Source of the DNA: Faeciplasma sp048393055
GTDB lineage: Bacteria; Bacillota; Clostridia; Oscillospirales; Ruminococcaceae
Assembly: GCA_048393055.1 (NCBI GenBank)
Contig: DBFJJS010000013.1
Span: 62,001 to 126,000 of the forward strand
Reading direction: 5' to 3'
Length of the DNA: 64,000 nucleotides
A program made the translations under genes and the position numbers. Positions 24,537-33,782 of the stretch are shown here, one piece after another (position 1 is the stretch's first letter; every line of letters begins with the position of its first letter). Below the pieces are notes generated by a model. It was not told where the DNA came from, did not search any database, and saw nothing but the letters and a program-made list of their open reading frames with translations.

Positions 24537-25454
24537 TCAGCTTATTTTTGCAACGTCGTAAGGCGTCGTCTGATATACAAAGTAATTGAGCCAGTTTGAG
24601 TACAGAAGATTCGCGTGCGCCCTCCAGCTCACAACCGGGGTTTTCGTATCGTCGTCGTCAGGAAAATAATTTACCGGCACGGCTATATCCAGCCCCTTGG
24701 CCTTATCCCTGAAATACTCCTTTGCCAGGGTGTCGCGGTCGTACTCCGAGTGTCCGGTTATAAATATCTGCTTACCCTCGTTTGTCATGCACGCGTATAC
24801 TCCAGCCTCCCTGCTTGTAGCGAGTATTTTAAGCTCCGAAACTGCTTCGACGTCCTTTATATCAACCGTAGAATTTCTTGAGTGCGGAGCTAAGAACACA
24901 TCGTCAAAGCCCCTGAAAAGTATCGGGTTTTTGTAATCGACGGTATGCTCGAACACGCCGAAGAGCTTTTTGGGCAAAAGCTTTTTCTTTATTCCGAAGT
25001 GATAGTAAAGCCCCGCCTGAGCTCCCCAGCAGATGTGAAATGTGGAGTGGACATGGGTCTTGCTCCACTCAAAAATCTCGCACAGCTCGTCCCAATACTC
25101 CACATCCTCGAACTCAAGGTGCTCCACCGGCGCGCCGGTCACTATCATTCCGTCAAACCGCTGGTCTTTAATATCCTCAAAGGTCTTGTAAAACGCAAAC
25201 AAATGCTCGGCGGAGGTGTTCTTTGAAAGATGGCTGACAGTGTGCATAAGCTCCATCTCCACCTGAAGAGGGGTGTTTCCCAAAAGCCTTGCAAGCTGCG
25301 TCTCAGTCTCCACCTTGGTAGGCATAAGGTTTAGTATCAGTATTCTCAACGGACGTATATCCTGCGTCATAGCGCGCGTTTCGGTCATCACGAAGATGTT
25401 TTCAGAGGCGAGCGTCTTGGCCGCCGGAAGCGAGTTTGGTATTTTAATCGGCAT
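24537..25454 (-). CDS. metA: Homoserine O-acyltransferase MetA (probably acetyl-specific)
   Basis: 305 residues, MetA family. RPLRILILNLMPTKVETETQ, catalytic Cys in HICWGAQAGLYYHFG, and APHSRNSTV with HSEYDRDTL. The acyl-selectivity residue falls in GAPVEHLEFEDVEYW, where Glu is typical of acetyl-CoA-using members and Gly of succinyl-CoA-using ones, so O-acetylhomoserine is the likely product. That matches the O-acetylhomoserine sulfhydrylase upstream. AAAGGA precedes the ATG at 25452-25454. Confidence 0.93.
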   Translation of the reverse strand: MPIKIPNSLPAAKTLASENIFVMTETRAMTQDIRPLRILILNLMPTKVETETQLARLLGNTPLQVEMELMHTVSHLSKNTSAEHLFAFYKTFEDIKDQRFDGMIVTGAPVEHLEFEDVEYWDELCEIFEWSKTHVHSTFHICWGAQAGLYYHFGIKKKLLPKKLFGVFEHTVDYKNPILFRGFDDVFLAPHSRNSTVDIKDVEAVSELKILATSREAGVYACMTNEGKQIFITGHSEYDRDTLAKEYFRDKAKGLDIAVPVNYFPDDDDTKTPVVSWRAHANLLYSNWLNYFVYQTTPYDVAKIS

Positions 25455-25505
25455 TGACCGTTTTCCTTTCTTTACAGTATGCAGCGCCGCGTTGGATATC
25501 TGCCG

Positions 25506-26783
25506 TCAAACAGACTCGAGCGCCTGTTTTAAATCTTCGATAAGGTCCTGCGCGTTTTCAATTCCGCATGACAGCCTTACAAGGTCTCCCGAAACCCCGG
25601 CAGCCTTAAGCTCCTCGTCGTTCATCTGTCTGTGGGTGGCGCTTGCGGGATGCAGGCAGCAGGTTCTGGCGTCCGCAACGTGCGTTTCTATCGCGCAGAG
25701 CCTAAGGCGCTTCATAAAGTCTTCGGCAGCCTTTCTCCCGCCCTTTACGCCGAAGCTGACTACCCCGCATGAGCCGTTCGGAAGATACTTGCGGCACAGC
25801 TCGTGGTCTATATTGCCCTCGAGATCGGGATAGAACACCCAGCTCACCTTATCGCTTGACTCAAGGAATTTCGCGACCGCCATGGCGTTCTCACAGTGGC
25901 GCGCCATTCTTACATGAAGGCTTTCAAGACCGATATTGAGAAGATACGCGCTGAACGGCGATTGTGCAGACCCGAAATCCCTCATAAGCTGAGCCGTTGC
26001 CTTCGTTATATACGCGCCCTCGCTGCCGAATCGCTCGGCATAGGTTATGCCGTGATAGCTTTCGTCAGGGGTTGTAAGACCGGGGAATTTGTCCGCATGA
26101 GCCATCCAGTCAAACTTTCCGGAGTCTACAATGCACCCGCCGACGCATGAGCCGTGACCGTCCATATATTTTGTAGTAGAGTGGGTGACAATGTCCGCTC
26201 CCCACTCGAACGGGCGGCAGTTTACAGGCGTTGCGAAAGTGTTGTCAACGATAAGCGGAACTCCGTGGCGATGAGCGGCTGAGGCAAATTTTTCTATATC
26301 GAGCACTCTGAGCGCAGGGTTCGCAATAGTCTCTCCGAAAACAGCCTTTGTATTCGGCTTAAACGCCGCGTCCAGCTCCTCGGGAGTGCAGTCGGGGGCT
26401 ACGAATGTAAAATCAATGCCCATCTTCTTCATCGTAACGGCAAAGAGATTGAATGTCCCGCCATATATAGAAGCCTCCGCAACGACGTGGTCGCCGCAGT
26501 TCGCAATGTTAAACACCGCAAAGAAGTTTGCCGCCTGTCCAGAGGAGGTGAGCATGGCAGCTGTTCCGCCCTCCAGCTCGCATATCTTCTTTGCAACCAT
26601 ATCGCAGGTCGGGTTTTGAAGCCGCGAATAAAAATATCCCGAGGCTTCAAGGTCAAAAAGCCTGCCCATATCCTCGCTGGTATCGTATTTAAATGTTGTG
26701 GACTGAATAATCGGTATCTGCCTCGGCTCGCCGTTTGAGGGGGTATATCCCCCCTGAACGCATTTTGTTTCAATTCTGCTCAT
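25506..26783 (-). CDS. metY: O-acetylhomoserine sulfhydrylase
   Basis: 425 residues, PLP enzyme of the Cys/Met metabolism family. ETKCVQGGYTP start, SSGQAANFFAVFNIA, PLP lysine in THSTTKYMDGHGSCVGG, C-terminal LVRLSCGIENAQDLI. It makes homocysteine from O-acetylhomoserine and sulfide. It precedes metA by 51 bases in the same direction, giving a two-gene methionine unit. The ribosome site before the ATG at 26781-26783 is weak. Confidence 0.93.
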   Translation of the reverse strand: MSRIETKCVQGGYTPSNGEPRQIPIIQSTTFKYDTSEDMGRLFDLEASGYFYSRLQNPTCDMVAKKICELEGGTAAMLTSSGQAANFFAVFNIANCGDHVVAEASIYGGTFNLFAVTMKKMGIDFTFVAPDCTPEELDAAFKPNTKAVFGETIANPALRVLDIEKFASAAHRHGVPLIVDNTFATPVNCRPFEWGADIVTHSTTKYMDGHGSCVGGCIVDSGKFDWMAHADKFPGLTTPDESYHGITYAERFGSEGAYITKATAQLMRDFGSAQSPFSAYLLNIGLESLHVRMARHCENAMAVAKFLESSDKVSWVFYPDLEGNIDHELCRKYLPNGSCGVVSFGVKGGRKAAEDFMKRLRLCAIETHVADARTCCLHPASATHRQMNDEELKAAGVSGDLVRLSCGIENAQDLIEDLKQALESV

Positions 26784-26870
26784 ATATCATGCAAGGTCCG
26801 GCAGGAACAACCAAACGGGAATTCGCGCCGGACCGTTTCCTTTCTTTAATTTTGTCAATCGGTTTTAAGC

Positions 26871-27938
26871 TTATACAGTCTGTCTCCAGCCCATCGTGTC
26901 CGGGCGCTTGCCCCACTGGATTCCGGTCAGCTCGTCGTAAAGCCTTTGAGTAAGCTCGCCTATTTTGCCTTCGCCTATAACGAACACCTCATTCTTGTAG
27001 CGAAGCTTTCCGACGGGAGAAACAACCGCCGCAGTTCCGGTTCCGAACACCTCTTCGAGTGTACCGTTGTGCGCGGCTTCTATAAGCTCGTCTACCGAAA
27101 CCTTCCTCTCCTCTACGTCATAGCCCCACTTTCTGCAAAGGGCAAGCACAGAGTCCCTTGTGATCCCGGGGAGAATAGAGCCGTTGAGCATCGGGGTTAC
27201 TACCTTGCCGGCAATTTTAAACACTATGTTCATCGCGCCGACCTCTTCAATGTACTTTCTTTCGACGCCGTCCAGCCACAGCACCTGAGAATAGCCGTCG
27301 TCATGCGCCTTTACCTGCGCCGCAAGCGACGCGGCATAGTTTCCGCCGGTCTTGGCAAAGCCGATTCCTCCCCTGACCGCTCTTACATACTCGTCCTCTA
27401 TCCATATGCCAACCGGGGCAAGGCCGCTCTCATAATAAGCGCCGGAGGGAGAAAGTATAATCATGAACAGATAGCTCTTAGAGGGGGCTACGCCTAAGTG
27501 CTCGTCTGTCGCAATGACAAACGGTCTTATGTAAAGCGAAGTTCCCGGCTCGTCCGGTATCCAGTCCCTGTCTACGTCCACTACCGCCTTGACAGCCTGA
27601 ACAAAATCGTCCTCAGGTATCCTGGGTATGCAAAGCCTGTCGTTGGAATTGTTGGCGCGCTTTGCGTTCATGTCGGGTCTGAAAAGATATACCTCGCCGT
27701 TATCTCCCTTATACGCCTTTAGGCCCTCGAACATTGTCTGCCCGTAGTGGAAAACCATTGCGGCGGGTGAAAGAGAAATGTTCTGGAACGGCACTATTCT
27801 CGCATCGTGCCAGCCCTGTCCCTCGTCATAGTTCATGATGAACATGTGGTCGGTAAATATGTGACCGAACCCGAGCTTTTCTCCCTTTTGGGGCTTTGTT
27901 TTGGGATTTTGAGTCTTTTCTATCCTGATATTAAGCAT
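26871..27938 (-). CDS. ilvE: Branched-chain amino acid aminotransferase
   Basis: 355 residues, fold type IV PLP aminotransferase. YGQTMFEGLKAYKG, RPFVIATDEHLGVAPS, PLP lysine in GFAKTGGNYAASLAAQ, VFGTGTAAVVSPVG. It interconverts branched-chain 2-oxoacids and Val/Leu/Ile. The ATG at 27938 has GGAG 9 bases upstream (a TTG three codons earlier overlaps the site). It follows vorC by 19 bases, so it is the last gene of the VOR unit, placing transamination directly after 2-oxoacid production. Confidence 0.93.
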   Translation of the reverse strand: MLNIRIEKTQNPKTKPQKGEKLGFGHIFTDHMFIMNYDEGQGWHDARIVPFQNISLSPAAMVFHYGQTMFEGLKAYKGDNGEVYLFRPDMNAKRANNSNDRLCIPRIPEDDFVQAVKAVVDVDRDWIPDEPGTSLYIRPFVIATDEHLGVAPSKSYLFMIILSPSGAYYESGLAPVGIWIEDEYVRAVRGGIGFAKTGGNYAASLAAQVKAHDDGYSQVLWLDGVERKYIEEVGAMNIVFKIAGKVVTPMLNGSILPGITRDSVLALCRKWGYDVEERKVSVDELIEAAHNGTLEEVFGTGTAAVVSPVGKLRYKNEVFVIGEGKIGELTQRLYDELTGIQWGKRPDTMGWRQTV

Positions 27939-27957
27939 GTTAATCAACTCCTACCGA

Positions 27958-28497
27958 TTATTTGTCGTAGCGATAGCCTGTCTCAAGCGCGGAAAGATTC
28001 AGCTTAAGCATGTCTGCATGTTTAGCGGAAACAACCTTCTCAAGCGCCTTTTCCACATCCTCAAAACTTACGACGTTGGTCTCTCTTATTATTTTACCCA
28101 TCATTATCATATTTGCAAGAGTAGGAATTCCCGAATCAGAGGCAAGCCTTGTCGCAGGGATGTAATAGGTGGCAACGTCCTGCCTTGCGACCTTCCTGTC
28201 GATAAGCGCGGAATCGACAAATATTTTTGCCCCGCTGACTGCGTCATTTTCGTACTTGTCAAGCGACGGAAGATTCATTACGGCAAGTATGTCCGGGTTG
28301 GAAACTATCGGAGAGCCTACCGGAGTGTCCGAAATAATTACTGAGCAGTTGGCGGTGCCGCCTCTCATCTCCGGACCGTACGACGGAAGCCAGCTTATCT
28401 CCCTGCCCTCGAGCAGCCCCTTATACGCCAAAAACTTTCCCGCAAACAGTATTCCCTGTCCGCCGAAGCCGGCTATGAGTATCTGTGTATATGCCAT
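27958..28497 (-). CDS. vorC: 2-oxoacid:ferredoxin oxidoreductase, gamma subunit
   Basis: 179 residues. ILIAGFGGQGILFAGKFLA start and LPSYGPEMRGGTANCSVIIS are typical of the gamma chain of the four-subunit enzymes. It contributes to CoA binding in the complex. One base after vorA, same direction. Confidence 0.9.
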   Translation of the reverse strand: MAYTQILIAGFGGQGILFAGKFLAYKGLLEGREISWLPSYGPEMRGGTANCSVIISDTPVGSPIVSNPDILAVMNLPSLDKYENDAVSGAKIFVDSALIDRKVARQDVATYYIPATRLASDSGIPTLANMIMMGKIIRETNVVSFEDVEKALEKVVSAKHADMLKLNLSALETGYRYDK

Positions 28498-28498
28498 A

Positions 28499-29251
28499 TC
28501 ATCTATCCTCCTTGCCGGCCGACCTGTCCTTGTAAACGCCGAGCGGGTAGTATGGGATCATATTTGTCTCGACCCATTCCATCGCCTTAGACGGCGTCAT
28601 GCCCCAGTTTGTCGGGCAGGTGGACAGTACCTCCACAAGTGAGAAGCCCCTGCCGTTTATCTGGTTCTCAAAAGCCTTTTTGATAGCCTTTTTCGCTGTC
28701 ATGACGTTTTTAACGTTATTTACCGCTACTCTCTGGATAAATTCCGGACCATCCAGCGCGGAAAGCAGCTCGCTCACCTTTATCGGGTATCCCACGGTTT
28801 TTACATCTCTGCCGTAGGGAGAGGTCTGTGTGACCTGACCGGGAAGAGAGGTCGGAGCCATCTGCCCGCCGGTCATGCCGTATATCGCGTTGTTTATAAA
28901 AATAACCGTTATATTTTCGTTTCTTGTAGCCGCATGAACGGTTTCAGCCATACCTATCGAGGCGAGGTCGCCGTCGCCCTGATAAGTGAAAACAATGTTC
29001 TGTGGCATCGCCCTTTTAAGTCCCGTTGCGACCGCAGGCGCTCTTCCGTGAGCAGCCTCGACCATGTCGCAGGAGAAATAGTTATATGCCATTACCGCGC
29101 AGCCCACGGGAGCTACTCCGACGGTGTCCCCCAATATTCCAAGCTCGTCTATAGCCTCAGCCACAAGACGGTGAACAATGCCGTGCGTACAGCCCGGGCA
29201 GTAGTGGAGCGGCGCGTCGGTAAGCGCCTTCGGCTTTTCAAAAACTACCAT
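28499..29251 (-). CDS. vorA: 2-oxoacid:ferredoxin oxidoreductase, beta (TPP) subunit
   Basis: 250 residues. YCPGCTHGIVHRLVAEAI, thiamine pyrophosphate and Mg motif YQGDGDLASIG with NNAIYGMTGGQ, and SLVEVLSTCPTNWG. It carries the TPP site for reversible oxidative decarboxylation of a 2-oxoacid. Its first base overlaps the end of vorB. Confidence 0.9.
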   Translation of the reverse strand: MVVFEKPKALTDAPLHYCPGCTHGIVHRLVAEAIDELGILGDTVGVAPVGCAVMAYNYFSCDMVEAAHGRAPAVATGLKRAMPQNIVFTYQGDGDLASIGMAETVHAATRNENITVIFINNAIYGMTGGQMAPTSLPGQVTQTSPYGRDVKTVGYPIKVSELLSALDGPEFIQRVAVNNVKNVMTAKKAIKKAFENQINGRGFSLVEVLSTCPTNWGMTPSKAMEWVETNMIPYYPLGVYKDRSAGKEDR

Positions 29252-30312
29252 CAGTTTTCGCCTCCCATCAAATCGTCAAGCGTTTTAAGTATCTCGCCCG
29301 GGTCGGGGATCATTCCGCCCACTCTCGAGCACAGCGCTACCGGCTTCCTGCATTCCTCCGAAAGCCTTATATCCTCTATCATCTGCCCCATCGACAGCTC
29401 CACCGAAATAAACGCCTTGACCCTGTCCGCGGCGGACGCTATCGCCTTCTTGGGGAAGGGCCACAGCGTAATCGGTCTTATCATGCCTATTTTTATACCC
29501 CTTGCGCGGGCCGCTGTGATAGCGTTCTTCGCAACGCGCGCTGCTATTCCGAACGCAACGACGCAATACTCGGCGTCGTCCATGAGATACTCCTCGTACA
29601 TTACCTCGTTTTCCTCTACGAGCTTGTATCTTTCATATCTCTCGAGGTTTTTCCTTTCAAGCTCCTCAGGCACAAGATACAGCGAGTTTACGATATTGTG
29701 CTCGCGCCTGCCCTTTGTTCCTGTTACCGCCCACGGCTTTTCCACGACGGACTCAGTAGGCTCGGGCAAAACTACCGGCTCCATCATCTGACCCATCGTT
29801 CCGTCTGCAAGTATCATCGCGGGGATGCGGTATTTATCCGAAAGATTAAACGCCTTAGCGGTAAAATCAGCCATTTCCTGAACCGACGCCGGAGCTAATA
29901 CTATCAGATGATAGTCTCCATGCCCGCCGCCCTTTGTCGCCTGGAAATAATCCGACTGAGAGGGCTGAATGCCTCCGAGCCCCGGACCGCCTCTTTGCAC
30001 GTTTACAATGAGCGCAGGAAGGTCCGAGCCGGCAAGATAGGATATTCCCTCCTGCTTGAGCGAAACTCCGGGGCTTGAGGATGAGGTCATAGCCCTCAGG
30101 CCCGCGCTCGAAACACCGTAAATCATATTTATCGCAGCTATTTCGCTTTCCGCCTGCAAAAACGTTCCGCCTATCTTGGGCATTCTCTTCGCCATATATG
30201 CCGCCACCTCTGTCTGAGGCGTTATAGGGTATCCGAAATAATGGCGGCAGCCCGCTCTTATGGCAGCCTCCGCTATCGCTTCGTTGCCCTTCATAAGTAC
30301 CTTTTCAGCCAT
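29251..30312 (-). CDS. vorB: 2-oxoacid:ferredoxin oxidoreductase, alpha subunit (VorB type)
   Basis: 353 residues. VLMKGNEAIAEAAIRAGCRH, YFGYPITPQTEV, SSSSPGVSLKQEGISYLAG and GPGLGGIQPSQSDYFQATKGGGHGDY split over the active-site domain. I recall this sequence type being called 3-methyl-2-oxobutanoate dehydrogenase VorB; pyruvate or 2-oxoglutarate specificity cannot be excluded by eye. ATG at 30312 chosen over a TTG at 30330 because AAAGGA lies between them. Confidence 0.88.
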   Translation of the reverse strand: MAEKVLMKGNEAIAEAAIRAGCRHYFGYPITPQTEVAAYMAKRMPKIGGTFLQAESEIAAINMIYGVSSAGLRAMTSSSSPGVSLKQEGISYLAGSDLPALIVNVQRGGPGLGGIQPSQSDYFQATKGGGHGDYHLIVLAPASVQEMADFTAKAFNLSDKYRIPAMILADGTMGQMMEPVVLPEPTESVVEKPWAVTGTKGRREHNIVNSLYLVPEELERKNLERYERYKLVEENEVMYEEYLMDDAEYCVVAFGIAARVAKNAITAARARGIKIGMIRPITLWPFPKKAIASAADRVKAFISVELSMGQMIEDIRLSEECRKPVALCSRVGGMIPDPGEILKTLDDLMGGEN

Positions 30313-30332
30313 ATCATCCCGTCCTTTCAAAG

Positions 30333-30539
30333 CTATTTTTCAACTGTTATAACGCAGTCGGGGCACATTGTAGCGCAGAACGCGCAGCCTATGCACTTGG
30401 ACTGGTCGGTTATCTGTGCAGGAGAATGGCCCTTTTTATTGAGCTTATCCTTGGCGATTGCGATAATTTTCTTTGGACATGCGTCTACGCAAAGACCGCA
30501 GCCCTTGCACAGGTCCTCTTTAAAAGTTACCTTCGGCAT
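30333..30539 (-). CDS. vorD: 2-oxoacid:ferredoxin oxidoreductase, delta (ferredoxin) subunit
   Basis: 68 residues with two 4Fe-4S motifs, CKGCGLCVDACP and CIGCAFCATMCP. It passes electrons between the TPP subunit and external ferredoxin. Located 20 bases before vorB. Confidence 0.92.
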   Translation of the reverse strand: MPKVTFKEDLCKGCGLCVDACPKKIIAIAKDKLNKKGHSPAQITDQSKCIGCAFCATMCPDCVITVEK

Positions 30540-30551
30540 TAAAACATCTCC

Positions 30552-31217
30552 TTAATTTATATCAAAATATCTTTTCTGAAGCGTAAGGGGGAAAACATCC
30601 GTCATCTTAAGGCGGCTCGCGACCTGTCTCTCCACAGATGTAAAAAGTATGGGCAGCCCCGAAAGCTCTGAAAGCATCTGCGCCTCGTGACGGCTGTTTA
30701 AAACCGTTTCGACCGTAGTCTCCCGCCCGAGGTTTGTATTATTTACAACGGCTGTAAACGGCAATCCCGCCGCAGGCTCTATTTCGCGCATGACCTCGAG
30801 CGCCTCCCCTGCAGTTCGGGTAAGCGGACGGCAGAAATTCGCCACGAATATCATCTCGTAATCGTTTTCCTCTAAAATATACGGTGCGAACCTCCCAAGG
30901 GCATACGCTCCCCTGTCGTCTCCGCCTATGTCCAGAACGGCGTGCCTTGAGCGGTTCTGAACTACTCCGTACAGCTCGGACGGCAGCGCCGGAAGGTCTA
31001 CGTTTGAGTTCGCAAACTCGGGCGAAATAATGTCTATTCCGAGCTTTGACATCTCACGCGCGCTGTCCTTTGTCCTGAAATACGGATTTACAATGTCAAG
31101 GTCTGCTATCACCACATCCCTGCCCTCGCGCTTAAGATACGCGGCGTAATTGACTGCTATATTGGTTTTTCCGCTTCCGTAATGACCTGCAAGAAGCGTC
31201 ACTCTCTTTACTCTCAT
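30552..31217 (-). CDS. P-loop ATPase of the MinD/ParA class in the VOR operon
   Basis: 221 residues. Walker A is LLAGHYGSGKTNIAVNYA, followed by VVIADLDIVNPYFRTKD, IISPEFANSNVDLPALP and VLDIGGDDRGAYALG. The deviant Walker resembles SIMIBI ATPases that load metals or partition cargo, but no metal motif is visible. It is the first gene behind the 31412 promoter and 12 bases before vorD, so it belongs to the oxidoreductase unit. A maturation or membrane-positioning role is only a guess. Confidence 0.8.
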   Translation of the reverse strand: MRVKRVTLLAGHYGSGKTNIAVNYAAYLKREGRDVVIADLDIVNPYFRTKDSAREMSKLGIDIISPEFANSNVDLPALPSELYGVVQNRSRHAVLDIGGDDRGAYALGRFAPYILEENDYEMIFVANFCRPLTRTAGEALEVMREIEPAAGLPFTAVVNNTNLGRETTVETVLNSRHEAQMLSELSGLPILFTSVERQVASRLKMTDVFPLTLQKRYFDIN

Positions 31218-31411
31218 TTACTGCGGATTTCTCCTCAATCTCCATTATGCAAATCCGCCCCAAAGACGCAATATCCTCGAGGCGGAAAATTCTCCAAAGC
31301 ACCGTATGACTGCACCGCGCCGCCCGACCTGTACGGGTCCGCGGCAATTTGTATAGATAGATAATACCGATACGGACAGTTTCCGTCTATGCTTTTATAC
31401 TTTACAGTGGT

Positions 31412-31440
31412 ATTTTAGCACACCCCGTCTTAAATGTCAA
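31412..31440 (-). promoter_or_regulatory. Promoter of the P-loop/VOR/ilvE unit
   Basis: TTGACA (31435-31440), 17-base spacer, TAAAAT (31412-31417). A perfect 14-base palindrome AATTTGTACAAATT (31457-31470) lies 16 bases upstream. The leader of about 190 bases holds several small hairpins (e.g. ACGGA-n5-TCCGT) but no riboswitch I recognise. No U-tract terminator separates this promoter from the synthetase gene, so read-through is possible. Confidence 0.8.
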
Positions 31441-31473
31441 CAATTTCGACGTGTTAAATTTGTACAAATTGCC

Positions 31474-33744
31474 TTACAGCTCGTTGCGCTTAATCTTTCC
31501 GCTGATGGTCTTGGGAAGCTCGTCGCGGAATTCGATAATTCTGGGATACTTATAAGGAGCAGTGTGGCTTTTTACATAAGCCTGTATCTCCTTTTTCAGC
31601 TCCTCGCTGGGCGTTGTTCCCTTTGTAAGGACTATTGCAGCCTTAACCACCTGACCTCTTATCTCGTCGGGCGCTCCGCATACTCCGCATTCCAAAATAT
31701 ACGGCAGCTCCATGAGCACGCTTTCAATCTCAAACGGACCTATCCTGTAGCCTGACGACTTGATAACATCGTCGATTCTCGAAACATAGTAGAAGTAGCC
31801 GTCCTCATCGCGCCATGCCGTGTCGCAGGTGTGATACATTCCGTCGTGCCATACCTCAGAGGTTTTTTCAGGGTCGTTATAGTACTCCTTGAACAGCCCG
31901 CACGGCACTCCCTTATCTGTGCGGATGACTATTTCTCCTACCTCGCCCGCGCCGCAGGACCTTCCCTCGCTGTCAACGATATCGACGTCGAACTGCGGGG
32001 TGGGCTTGCCCATCGAGCCGAGCTTCGGAGCCGTTCCGTTGAGGTTGGCGATGATAAGGGTGGTCTCCGTCTGACCGAAGCCCTCCATGATCTCAAGCCC
32101 TGTGCTCTCGGCAAACTGCTTTGAAACCTCCGGGTTTAAAGCCTCTCCGGCGGTAGTCATATTTTTTATGGAGGACAAATCGTACTTTGAAAGGTCCTCT
32201 TTAATCATCATTCTGAGCATTGTGGGAGGCGCGCAGAAGGTGGTTATATTGTACTTTGCAAACATGGGAAGGATATCGTGAGCGTCGAATTTATCAAAAT
32301 CGTATACAAATACCGCGCCCTCGCAAAGCCACTGACCATAGAGCTTGCCCCACAGCGACTTTCCCCAGCCTGTATCGGAAATCGTAAGGTGAAGCCCGTC
32401 CCTCTGGCAGCAGTGCCAGTACTTCGCGGTCACATAATGACCCAGCGCATAGGTGTGCGCATGCTCCGCCATCTTGGGATTTCCGGTTGTTCCCGAGGTG
32501 AAGAACATCAGCGCGGCGTCCGAGCCGCAGGAGCAGTCGCCGGGACGCTCAAACTTACCCGTAAAGAGCGAATACTCGCTGTTAAAATCATGCCAGCCCT
32601 CGCGAGCCCCGTTCACCATTATAAGCTGCTTTACGCTCGGGCACTTTTTCGCCGCCCTTTGCGCAATTTCGGCAGTATCTCCGTCCGCTGTGCAGACCAG
32701 CGCGGAAACTCCGGCGGCGTTGAAGCGGTATTCAAAGTCATGCTCCTTGAGCTGATTTGTTGCGGGGATGGCAATTGCCCCGAGCTTGTGAAGCGCTATC
32801 ATGCAGAACCAGAACTGATAATGCCTCTTTAAAACGAGCATTACGCGGTCGCCCTTCTTTATGCCGAGCGATTTAAAATAATTAGCCGTCTGATTGGACG
32901 CGCGCTTTATATCCTTAAAGGTAAATCTTCTTTCCTCATGGTTTTTGCTGATATGAAGCATAGCCAGCTTGTCGGGGTATTTGTCCGCGATGGCGTCTAC
33001 AATGTCAAACCCGAAATTAAAGGTCTCGGTATTTTTAAAATGGATTTTCTTGAGATGACCGTGCTCATCCTCGACCGCGTCTATAAACTTTTCGCAGCAT
33101 ATGAGCTTTTCGGACCTGCCCGCCTGTATAACGTTTTCACGGACTACCTCCTCCTTGGTCTCCTCGCCTGGAAGCACTACGGCAACAAAGGTGCAGTCCG
33201 TTCCGTCTACAGCTATCATGCCGTGAGGAGTAGCTGAATTGTAGTAAATGCTGTCACCCTCGTGCAGAACCTCAGTGTGCTCGCCGACCTGAACCTTCAG
33301 GCTTCCGCTTATGACAAGGTCAAATTCCTGCCCGCTGTGCGTTGTAAGGTGGATAGGCTGGTTCTGCTGCGCCGCCGAATACTCGTATTTGACCCAGTAC
33401 GGCTCCGCAATCTTGCCCTTAAACTTGGGCGCAAGGTTGGAGATGTCTATTCCCTGCTCCTTCGCCGTCTTTTGACCCATTCCCTTTCTGGTCACTGTAT
33501 ATGAGGTTAGCCTTTGCTCGTTGTTTCCCTCGATAAGGTCGGTAAGGTCTATGTCGAACGCGAGCGCGCATTTATGTATGAACGTAAACGGCAGGTCTGC
33601 CTCGGCAGCCTCGTATTTAAGATACTCCTGCTCGCTCACCTCTGTTTTTTCCGCCATCTGCCTGGGCGTCCAGCCCATGATCTCGCGCATGCCCCTGATA
33701 CGGGTCGCAATATCAACCAGTCTTGTCTGCGAATTTGTCGCCAT
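31474..33744 (-). CDS. XRE-cupin-acyl-CoA synthetase fusion
   Basis: 756 residues in three parts. Residues about 5-70 form an XRE helix-turn-helix (VDIATRIRGMREIMGWTPRQ, VSEQEYLKYE). Residues about 110-190 form a cupin (GQEFDLVISGSLKVQVGEH, GDSIYYNSATPHGM). Residues about 220-756 form an AMP-forming acyl-CoA synthetase with MFFTSGTTGNPKMAEH, GFGQTETT, DDVIKSSGYRIGPFEIE and catalytic Lys in PKTISGKIKRNEL. SDTGWGKSLWGKLYGQW recalls medium-chain synthetases; acetate, propionate or branched short acids are all possible. The ATG at 33744 follows AAAGGAAG. A T-box leader controls it. It could be both an enzyme and its own transcription factor, or the DNA-binding part may be vestigial. Confidence 0.9.
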   Translation of the reverse strand: MATNSQTRLVDIATRIRGMREIMGWTPRQMAEKTEVSEQEYLKYEAAEADLPFTFIHKCALAFDIDLTDLIEGNNEQRLTSYTVTRKGMGQKTAKEQGIDISNLAPKFKGKIAEPYWVKYEYSAAQQNQPIHLTTHSGQEFDLVISGSLKVQVGEHTEVLHEGDSIYYNSATPHGMIAVDGTDCTFVAVVLPGEETKEEVVRENVIQAGRSEKLICCEKFIDAVEDEHGHLKKIHFKNTETFNFGFDIVDAIADKYPDKLAMLHISKNHEERRFTFKDIKRASNQTANYFKSLGIKKGDRVMLVLKRHYQFWFCMIALHKLGAIAIPATNQLKEHDFEYRFNAAGVSALVCTADGDTAEIAQRAAKKCPSVKQLIMVNGAREGWHDFNSEYSLFTGKFERPGDCSCGSDAALMFFTSGTTGNPKMAEHAHTYALGHYVTAKYWHCCQRDGLHLTISDTGWGKSLWGKLYGQWLCEGAVFVYDFDKFDAHDILPMFAKYNITTFCAPPTMLRMMIKEDLSKYDLSSIKNMTTAGEALNPEVSKQFAESTGLEIMEGFGQTETTLIIANLNGTAPKLGSMGKPTPQFDVDIVDSEGRSCGAGEVGEIVIRTDKGVPCGLFKEYYNDPEKTSEVWHDGMYHTCDTAWRDEDGYFYYVSRIDDVIKSSGYRIGPFEIESVLMELPYILECGVCGAPDEIRGQVVKAAIVLTKGTTPSEELKKEIQAYVKSHTAPYKYPRIIEFRDELPKTISGKIKRNEL

Positions 33745-33782
33745 GGTGCATCTTCCTTTCAAATATCACATAAAATCGCAAC

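Noticed and set aside
26795..26834. GGTCCGGC/GCCGGACC hairpin between ilvE and metY as terminator
   Set aside because: Loop of 24 bases and no U-tract on the minus strand; it may be a weak terminator or a leader hairpin but is not supported enough to list.
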